Shown: positions 23,645 to 31,711 of the stretch, in pieces
How positions within the stretch are numbered: position 1 is the first letter of the stretch
How the letters are laid out: each line of letters begins with the position of its first letter
Assembly (NCBI GenBank): GCA_030248195.1
Contig: JASAND010024186.1
Location: forward strand, 1 to 64,000
Direction: 5' to 3'
Length of the DNA stretch: 64,000 nucleotides
Source of the DNA: Trissonchulus latispiculum
Lineage: Eukaryota; Nematoda; Enoplea; Enoplida; Ironidae
Program-made: the position numbers and the translations under genes
The notes under the pieces: generated by a model
Databases searched by the model: none
What the model saw: the letters and a program-made list of their open reading frames with translations, nothing else
Told to the model about the DNA's origin: nothing

Positions 23645-24493
23645 GGCCTTTTCCCGCTACGCAAACCGTGCCGCTAGGCAAACCACTAGTAGCGCTAGGC
23701 AAACTGAAAGTACCGCTAGGCAAACTCTGAGTGCCGCTAGGCAAACCATGAGTACCGCTAGGCAAACCAAAAGTGCCGGTAGGCAAACCCTATCCAAGGC
23801 GAGAATTTCTAATGTCGGGAACACCAAACTCAGCCATAACAAATAACTACACTAAGATAGAATTCCAGTTCTCACTCATTTTTGAATGCCATATATATAC
23901 TTAAGGCCATTTTTGGGCCATTTTTTCGACTTTCTCCCGTCTCGCTGATTTCGTATTTTATTGTCCAAACAGTATATCTTAACGAGATTTCAAAATTAAA
24001 GTGGTAAGTCCTACGGTTGTTCAGTAATTTTACCTCGAAGTTGAGGATTCATGTGTTAAACACAGGCTGTGAAAAAAGTTGTCATTTTTTCGCGTACGCC
24101 AGAAAAATTTCCCGACAAAAAATTATGAATCTGGACAAATTTTACATGAAATAATGCTTAAATGTTGAACTGCGGTATCTTGGAATTAGAATGTTAATTT
24201 AGGCCTTTAAAATTTTTTAATGGGCAGTACATCAGAGACAATTTTGTTTAGATGGCGACATATCTATTATTGTTAATTGCACTTTAATGAACATTATTTT
24301 AAATTTGTTAAACTTGGTCACTAAAAGTTGTCCCTTTTCAGCTTAGCTTGCCTACCGTCACCCTGGGTTTGCCTAGCGGTACTTTAGAGTTTGCCTACCG
24401 GCACCTTGAGTTTGCCTTCCGGTACCAGCGGTTTGCCTAGCGGTACTTTAGTTTGCCTACCGGCACTGACTAGCTTGCCTAGCGCCACTACAT
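23645..24493. mobile_element. Mutator-like element with 21-bp repeat arrays at both ends
   Basis: The element is bounded by a 10-bp direct repeat, CAATGCGTAC (23635-23644 and 24494-24503). Inside the left end are about six tandem 21-bp units built on CGCTAGGCAAAC (23651-23795). Inside the right end are about six units in the opposite orientation (24348-24490). A 9-10-bp target duplication plus tandemly repeated TIRs is characteristic of MULEs. The outermost bases of the two ends do not match well. The 550-bp centre has no transposase. Seven-residue repeats (ARQTxSx; LPSGTxx) in the open frames are by-products of the 21-bp period. Confidence 0.6.
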
Positions 24494-24503
24494 CAATGCG
24501 TAC

Positions 24504-25114
24504 AACTTTCCAACGCACAAGTGCATTGCACAATGCACACTGCAAGTGGAGCGAGATAAATAACGTACGTACGTACGCATATTTCGAAAGCATGAACGGT
24601 AAAATACAAGTGCTGCAAACATAACTCCAAATAGCTACAAATTACTGTAGCGTAACAATTAACTTTCAACATAACATATCTTGTACAAATTAACAATTAG
24701 CAAATTAACTGTAGTATAGCTATTAATTTGTAAAATTTTTCATGCCCCACCCCTAAAATTAGGTTAGTGCAGTTTTCTATTTGCTACTTGTCATTGTTGG
24801 GACAATTACTTTATCTCCACCTTATTTAGGAATTTTCATTATCTGATTTATGTTTTGAAACTTATCCGCAAATGTTAAATCATATTTATTATAGTTTAGT
24901 ACCATTAGAGTACTAAAAGTGCCGTTTGTGTATTGTTTGGTGCCCTTTGAGTAAGGTGTCATAGTGCCGTTTGAGTACTGGAAAAGGCCATTTGAGTACT
25001 TAACGTGTCAAACCGCCCATTTGCTTTGCTAACGACATTCCGTACTTCTTGTTTAGACCTAACTTCAACTCCAACCGTCTGGTTTTACAGACTGTTTAAC
25101 AATGCTTACATATT
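24504..25114. other. Intergenic
   Basis: Contains the second copy of the CAACGCACAAGTGCATTG block, a short ACGTACGTACGTAC run, and AT-rich sequence with no gene. Confidence 0.4.
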
Positions 25115-26384
25115 CTAAAGTCTGACACAAAAATGTGTGTACAAAATCTGTAAGGCCTCCAGTGAACTCAATATACGTCGTAACCCCATAAAACCATATA
25201 TTTTCGGAATCTTTGCAGCGAGACAAACATTTTTATAAAATTTAAAATTTTTTAAAATTTCAAAAATTTTAAAATATCGGTTTTTCGGGGAATTTTTTCG
25301 GACCGTGCAAGCTATTCAGCTCATTCTTTCACAAAACTTTTCCCGTCCGAAGACGCATCGATTGACACAAGAACGAAAAAAATCGGTTGAGAAATAAGCA
25401 TTTTATTCCAAAATTTCGTTTTTCCATTTCCTTTAATGTTTGCCGCTTTTTGCAACTTTGACTGGTTATTACTCGCGACTCGCTCACCCGAAAAATTATT
25501 CGATTAGATTTTCAGGACCGCCTAGGCGCCCGCTTTCACCTGATATATGTGGTATTTCAAAATTTGAAAACCGATTTTTTTGAAAAATACCACTTTTTGA
25601 CCCAAAATTTCGGCATAGCAATTCTGGCAAAAGTGAGTAAAAATAACATAATCATAAAATTCAAGCTGAGCTGAATCCAATGATATAAAGCTTTTGTTGC
25701 TACGAGTTATATTGCGCCAGCAATGAATTTTTAAACAATATCCCTTATTTCAGCTGGTTTTTGGTTCTCTTTGATGTTGCTGGCGCAATATAATTCGTAG
25801 CAACAAAAGCTTTATATCGTTGGATTCAGTTCAGCTTGAATTTTATGATTATATTAGTTTTACTCACTTTTGCCAGAATTGCTATGCCGAAATTTTGGGT
25901 CAAAAAGTGGTATTTTTCAAAAAAATCGATTTTCAAATTTTGAAATACCACATATATCAGGTGAAAGCGGGCGCCTAGGCGGTCCTGAAAATCTAATCGA
26001 ATAATTTTTCGGGTCGCGAGTCGCGAGTAATACCAGTCAAAGTTGCAAAAAGCGGCAAACATCAAAGGAAATGGAAAAACGAAATTTTGGAATAAAATGC
26101 TTATTCCTCAACCGATTTTTTTTCGTTCTTGTGTCAATCGATGCGTCTTCGGACGGGAAAATTTTTGTGAAAGAATGAGCTGAATAGCTTGCACGGTCCG
26201 AAAAAATTCCCCGAAAAACCGATATTTTAAAATTTTTGAAATTTTAAAAAATTTTAAATTTTATAAAAATGTTTGTCTCGCTGCAAGGATTCCGAAAATA
26301 TATGGTTATATGGGGTTACGACGTATATTGAGTTCACTGGAGGCCTTACAGATTTTGTACACACATTTTTGTGTCAGACTTTAG
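25115..26384. repeat. 1.27-kb foldback element with about 610-bp arms
   Basis: 25115-25725 and 25775-26384 are inverted copies with scattered mismatches, separated by about 50 bp. The outer ends are CTAAAGTCTGACAC and its complement; the inner ends are at the GCGCCAGCAA/TTGCTGGCGC blocks. No coding content is seen. The right end abuts the 3' end of an integrase remnant, whose reading frame stops at the junction, so the element was probably inserted into an older transposon. Confidence 0.85.
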
Positions 26385-26880
26385 TAAGACGCTCCTCCTG
26401 GTGACATTTTTGTGTTTCTATGCATTCTTTTGGTGTAATCTTCTATCAACTTTGGTAACTCATCCAGGTCTCCATAGCTTCTACTGTATGTGAACTTTCA
26501 TAGTTTGGTTTTGATGGTACGATTAATCCGCTCAACGATACTGCACTTGAAGCATGCTTTTGTGCATGTATAAAATGTGAAGTTGTGTTTTTTCACCTTC
26601 AAACTTTGAAGTGACCTATTGAAGAACTGTTTTTCCTAGTCATATTGCAGACTTTCCGGGAATGGACCCGATGCAAGGATTGCTTCAAATGCTTCTACAA
26701 CAGCATATTTTGATTGACTGGTTGTGCCCATGCAAATATTGAGAATACGCCTATGCAAGTAAGCAAGAAAGAATGCATATCCATCATTAGCTTCAGCAAT
26801 TGTTGAAAGATCTGACCAATCAATTTGCCCAAGCTTCGATACCGTCACCGGAATATTTCCTTCTCCTGTATTTACGTCTG
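26385..26880 (-). pseudogene. Retroviral-type DDE integrase remnant (Polinton-like or retroelement)
   Basis: The minus-strand frame from about 26880 reads KLGQIDWSDLSTIAEANDGY (first Asp region of an rve integrase core), then VVEAFEAILASG and ESLQYD (second Asp). After an in-frame stop it continues EKQFFNRSLQSL, SIVERINRTIKTKL (catalytic Glu), a second stop, and DLDELPKLIEDYTKRMHRN. This order matches the DDE integrase core of Polinton/Maverick-like elements and related host-derived integrases better than the Gypsy integrase at 34626. Two in-frame stops and truncation at 26385 make it a pseudogene. Confidence 0.65.
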
Positions 26881-27468
26881 ATTAGTTTATGTTCCGTCTA
26901 TCCACACTGTCTCATCTGCCACTGACTTACCATTGACAATGTTAGCTGAAGACAATGAGTGCTCTTGATTTACGCTTCTCCATAGTTTAACTGCATCTGA
27001 AAATGCTGAGTGACTAGAAGCAAAATAATACTATATTTCTATATTGCATCTTCCATCCAAGCACCTGTAGTGCTGTTGAAGGGCAAACCTATACTGTTTG
27101 CGTGATCTCCTCTGTGCAGTTGACGAAAAATGCTCAACTTCTAACCACCGTTTTTGCTGCCAATAGTGCTGCTATTACGCAATGCTATCAACACCTTGCT
27201 ATTTCTATTCTTATTAATATTATCGTTTTAGTTATTATCTAGAATAATTAGGATTATTATTGTTGCTGTAGTAAACAGGTTATGCATAAACAATATAAGT
27301 AATTAATTAATTATTATTATTATTATTATTATTGAGTAGATTTTGATTAATGTTAATCTCAGAACTACTTACCACTAAACAACACTTAGCGTTGATAATT
27401 TAATTGAGATGATGCACACATAAAATAATAAATTATTTTAGGAAATCAGGACATACACAGGAACACAT
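26881..27468. other. Intergenic; probable upstream part of the dead integrase; ATT microsatellite
   Basis: The minus-strand frames upstream of the integrase are broken by stops and I cannot assign them. An (ATT)n run lies at about 27310-27333. Confidence 0.4.
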
Positions 27469-27654
27469 GTTATTAGTACTGCAGCACAAGGTACTGTGTG
27501 TCATAAAAGAATCTCAATGTTATTTTGAATCTGATTTCATTTCAGATTGCAATTCAATATATAAATATATAAGTATATATATGTAACATCAGATTCGGAA
27601 TAATATTGAGATTGTTTGATGACACACAGTTCATTGTGCTGCAGTACTAATAAC
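27469..27654. repeat. Short foldback element
   Basis: GTTATTAGTACTGCAGCACA at the left is mirrored at the right end. The arms, about 70 bp each, run imperfectly to a TATATA-rich centre. This is a 186-bp MITE-like hairpin lying directly beside family D copy 2. Confidence 0.7.
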
Positions 27655-27673
27655 TTTAGCAGTTTTTTTTTCG

Positions 27674-28038
27674 GCCACCTCACCCCAGTTGGTGTTCCGG
27701 TTAGGGGAAGTGTCAGCTCAGTTTTCAACTTTAACTGGGGAGGGGAAGCTGACACTGAATAATTGCAATTGCAATTATCCGAGGTGTTCTCCAAGGCTAT
27801 CAGTACGTCCATTACTTTCACCGTAATGAAGGTACCGTGGCAGCGCTCACCGGAACGGCGGCCACCCCTTGCACATGCTCGGTAAATTGCCGGAAGGGGG
27901 GGAGAGGTTTCAAGGTCTCCCCTGAATTGCTATGTACAGCACCTGCTGGCGCCGGCGCGAACGGTTGTCTGAGTAGACCTGTCGTTCGATTTAGGATCCT
28001 AAGGATCCCAAATTTCGTGTTTGTGGCCGAATTTTTGC
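27674..28038 (+). mobile_element. Structured SINE-like element (family D), copy 2
   Basis: This long copy matches 47233-47600 block for block from GCCACCTCACCCC to TTTCGTGTTTGTGG. A perfect 10-bp stem, AGTGTCAGCT (27709-27718) with AGCTGACACT (27747-27756), and a CATTAC/GTAATG hairpin are visible. No parent RNA is recognised. Confidence 0.65.
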
Positions 28039-29117
28039 ATAGGTGATTCGTCCAGCTATGCTAGGCCTGTGCAGGTGCGTTATACGGTAAATAAAAAACG
28101 ATAGTGACCATCAAATTACAAGAAGGATAGTAAGCATCATTTTATTCCTACCTCCAGAATCTGTCCTTTAGCTGTCTGTAACGGACTAAACTGCTATCTG
28201 CCTATTCTCGAGTAGCACTTATCATCACTGGATTATAACTGTCTTATAATTTAAAACTGATAAATACATTTAACCGGACTTAGCTTTCGTTGCACTGTTA
28301 ATGATTAGTCGTTATTAATTGCAGTATGGCTCCATAATCCACCAATGCACCTTGTGTCTTTTTTGACAAATCTCCAGTCCTGATATGGTATAGTAGTTGT
28401 ATACGTTTAACTTTGTTGTGACACCACAATTATTCCAATTTTTGGATTTGAAAACGGCCACTTGGCAAATAGCATGTAAAAGCCAATTCTGCTATTTGAC
28501 AGACTACTGAGCTGAAATGCAAACAAGCCTTTTTAGCATAAGCAATTGTTTTCTGTGTTAGAAAACAAGAAGGGGTAATAAGCAATTTCAAATGTTGATT
28601 TTCAAATTTTGACACAATGATCTTAATTGAGTATTACAAAGCCCGTAAAGTTTCTGTGGTGTAATTTAAATTTGTGGTGTAATCGTGCCCTGAACAGTTC
28701 GGAAATCGGAAGCTTTCCCAACGCCACATTTAAAATTTAGAAATAAACGAAAAACTTATCTTAAATTAGCCACCATCCAGTCATACGTGTCGGATCAGAT
28801 CACACCTAAAACAACTTTAGCAGTTAGTTCGCAAATGACGATGATAAATAAACAAGCATGCTATTTGTTTCAAAGAATTTTCAACGACAGAATTCAGTAT
28901 TTGGTCCAAATAGGGGATATTACTCGAACAAACGGATGTATATTAAGCAGTTGCAACTACTGGATGGGTGACAAAACCAATAACGCTCACATTGCACGCT
29001 GATGCTTAGAGGAGAGGAAAATGTAAGAAATTATCGTTTTTTACAAAACTATCTTTTTAGGTTTTTTAGGTAAACATGAAGTTTTTTGTCAACATACGGT
29101 AACCTGTGCATTTTTAG
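28039..29117. other. Intergenic; ORF before the RING remnant
   Basis: An open frame at 28787-29002 (+, 71 codons) has no domain I recognise. A GTAAGA donor-like site near 29024 and the acceptor at 29117 could define a 94-bp intron, but joining them puts a TGA in the RING frame. I do not propose that gene model. Confidence 0.35.
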
Positions 29118-29349
29118 GAACAATAATGATTTGTGCTGTTTGCTACAGTACAGTGGACCTCAACATTCTGTCGCTGTGCCATCACCTGATTCGTACAAGG
29201 TGCGTTAAAAATTGCCTGAGACAACCACTGCTCCAACGTGTCCCGTGTGTCGAAGACTCATTTATTTTATCTACAAGCAGCTGGCTTTGGAGGAAGACGT
29301 TCCTTCGCTCCTTTCTTCGTCGAATCAAGCAACCGAGCCATGGTTGTGA
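29118..29349 (+). pseudogene. Decayed RING-finger exon
   Basis: A good acceptor (GTGCATTTTTAG) precedes GAACAATA and an ATG at 29126. The frame gives MICAVCYSTVDLNILSLCHH, then LIRTRCVKNC, which follows the RING C-x2-C ... C-x-H ... C spacing. At the fifth zinc ligand there is Arg (CGT) where Cys (TGT) is expected. After LRQ the last pair, TCPVCRRL, is found only in a different frame, which then reads open to the TGA at 29347-29349. One frameshift plus a lost ligand indicates a pseudogene. RING fingers are normally the E2-binding module of ubiquitin ligases. The acceptor close to ATG would also suit spliced-leader trans-splicing. Confidence 0.5.
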
Positions 29350-29682
29350 AGGCCAATCGCCGCTGCAATAAGAATGATGTGTACTGTGCACAAACCTTTT
29401 ATGTTCCATCCTGTGTAACATCTACTACTAGAAAACTTAAACGGACATTTCTTGATAACTATTGAATTTTATACCTGCTTTTACCATTTTAAATGAATTA
29501 TTTTGATAACCTTAGAATTGAATTCTTGTGCAATTGAGTCGGTGAATCTGATTGACAGTAAATTGTTTTTCTAATGGTAGTCATGACCATAACCAGCGAT
29601 GCTTATGAACGATTAAGCAACAAATAATGTCTTGATAAATACTTAAATTAGACACAGAAATATAGAAATATAATGATGAATA
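29350..29682. other. No feature recognised
   Basis: AT-rich intergenic sequence. Confidence 0.5.
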
Positions 29683-30660
29683 CCCCATCTGTCCCCACGG
29701 GGTTGCCAAATGGGGATTTCTATGGGGATATTCGTCGGGATCCCCATGGAAATCTCAATGGGGACGAATTGCCCGGCGAGCAATTTTCTGTGGGGATTCC
29801 CCATGAAACAAAAATCAGAAAGCAGCAAAATCAGCTGACTTTGGTGATTGGTATGTAGTTTTTAGTATATTTAACTGAAACGAGAATAGTGTATGTTACC
29901 TAACAAAGAAAATGAATGCTGTATTAATTAATTTTACCCACTTTTATGAGTTGTTGAAAACTTGTAGAAACAAATGTACTAAAATAATTCAATAGTCTTG
30001 ATGCAGAATCATTGTAAAAAAGGTATAAATTGCATGGAAGGACTAATTGACGAAACTATGGATTCAATTGTTATATATGCGTGTTTATTTATTTACGTAA
30101 TTTTTTGTTAACAATTTTCAATGATGATCTCATATTGTATATACAATATAATTGAAAAAAAAGCAGTAAATTAGTTCTAAATTGCTCAGGAACAAGAAAA
30201 TGTTATAGAAGCAACACGACTCTATAACAGGCATCCCCACGGGATTGTCCCCATCGTGTGAACAAAATTCCCCTGAAAAGGATCCATGGGTATCCCATGG
30301 GGATTTTGGGGAAACTTTCGAATGTTGTGACCCCGGGGGATTCCCCAGGGGAATCCCCATAAAAATCCCCATCGTGTGAAATCGGCTTTAAGGCCGAAAT
30401 CTCTGGGGGGGACTTCCCAGCATGTATTTATACAACGCTGACATTTTTTAAAGACGGCCGTTTACGAGAAACTAAATACTATAACTTGAGCTTTGAAAAT
30501 CGTACAGCAATAATTTTTATATCATTATGTTGCGTAGAACGAGATCTTTGTAACGATATAAAAACTGGGGGTTTTGGGAAAACTTTCGAGTGTTGTGACC
30601 CCGGGGGATTCCCCAGGGGAATCCATATTAAAATCCTCATCGTGTGAAATTGGCTTAAAA
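29683..30660. repeat. GGGGAT/ATCCCC motif-array locus, nested
   Basis: Blocks at 29689-29812 and 30232-30385 are dense in GGGGAT and its complement, including CCCGGGGGATTCCCC. A second, diverged copy of the last 90 bp lies at 30567-30657 (AACTTTCGAGTGTTGTGACC). Between these two, 30388-30567 is a partial copy of the TIR element at 59063-59635, sharing CTATAACTTGAG and ATCGTACAGCAATAATTT. One repeat was apparently inserted into or joined with another and a duplicated flank was left behind. Confidence 0.55.
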
Positions 30661-30931
30661 AGGGCAACACTGGCCGATAATTTAATTGTATGTGTACTTG
30701 TTCATTGTAATCGGTAGCTGCATTGAACGCATTGTCTACTTAAATCCGTTAAACTGTAAAACTGTTTGTTCGTTTAGTGCCAATAAAAAATATGCTTTCA
30801 GATTCGGTTTTGGGTCATTTTCAGAGATCCCCATTTGAGAGAGGTTAGACTTGCTCGCATATATACTATGAAACTCACTATTCCACCACAAAGAAGAACT
30901 CACCATCCCTGGACGTTCCGATTAGCCATTG

Positions 30932-31079
30932 TGTAGTGTTTGTGTAATGCTATGACATTCACGTGTTAATCTGAAATGACAGTCTATGTATTCACTAATA
31001 TGCAAATTAACTTTGTTGCTATTTAACCCGTTGCGTTTGTGCAATAAATCGGTCAGCTCGTTTCCTCTTGAATACTACA
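30932..31079 (+). repeat. 5' LTR
   Basis: 148 bp, TGTAGTG...ACTACA. It contains AATAAA near its 3' end (in GTGCAATAAATCGG), a likely polyadenylation signal. It is identical to the 3' LTR except for two transition differences in the last 35 bp. Confidence 0.95.
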
Positions 31080-31096
31080 TTGGCGCACTGGGTAGC

Positions 31097-31680
31097 GCTT
31101 TGATCACCTTCAGATCAAGCAAAAGCCGACGAACCGTCTATAGCTTTGACCGCTTCCAGGTCAAAGCAGGAGAAGATTGCTGATCAGCGTTGGCCGCTTC
31201 AAGGCTTTGACGCAAGAAGAACTTTTCTGCAGTTCTGACCGCTTCCAGGTCAGAACAAGAAGAAGACGAGCTCATTGCTTTGACCGCTTCCTGGTCAAAG
31301 CAAACGAAGAGCAACCGATTGGCTTTGACCGTTTCCAGGTCAAAGCAGAAGCAGACGATTCAACAGCTTTGACTGCTTTGCAGGTCAAGCAGAAGAAGAA
31401 TACACATCAGCTTAGACCGTCCCCAGGTCAAAGCAGAAGAAGAAGACGATCGGGTCAGCGCACTCCGCTGCCAGACCAAACTACAAGAAGACGATCGGGT
31501 CAGCGCACTCCGCTGCCAGGTCTGGGCTCAAAACAGAAGCCGGACAGATCCGCTTTGGCCGCATCCAGGTCAAGGACGCAGAATCCATTGGGTTTGACCG
31601 CAGCCAGGTCAAACCAAGAAGTAGACGGAGGCCGTTCCAAGGCTGAAACTTCCTATCAGGCCGTCCCCAGGCCAGGTTAG
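31097..31680 (+). repeat. About 45-bp tandem hairpin array in the retrotransposon leader
   Basis: About 12 units start at 31097, 31143, 31187, 31232, 31277, 31322, 31366, 31410, 31458, 31503, 31552 and 31592. The core of most is GCTTTGACC-GCTTCCA-GGTCAAAGC, a 9-bp stem with a 7-base loop. The spacers are purine-rich (AAGAAGAAGACGA). The unit at 31232 reads GTTCTGACC...GGTCAGAAC, so both stem sides changed together. Spacing varies (44-49 bp), so no single reading frame is kept across the array; a 167-codon open frame here is incidental. Probable cis-acting RNA structure, for example packaging or translation control. Confidence 0.8.
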
Positions 31681-31711
31681 CCACACACCAGGCGAAGCCA
31701 GGAGCAGCTCC

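Noticed and set aside
23562..23846. Repeat peptides LPSGTxx and ARQTxSx
   Set aside because: Products of the 21-bp DNA repeat of a transposon end; open on both strands at once.
31177..31680. 167-codon ORF with FDRFQVKA-like repeats before gag
   Set aside because: The repeat period drifts between 44 and 49 bp, so the peptide repeat shifts frame; stem pairing explains the conservation better than protein coding.
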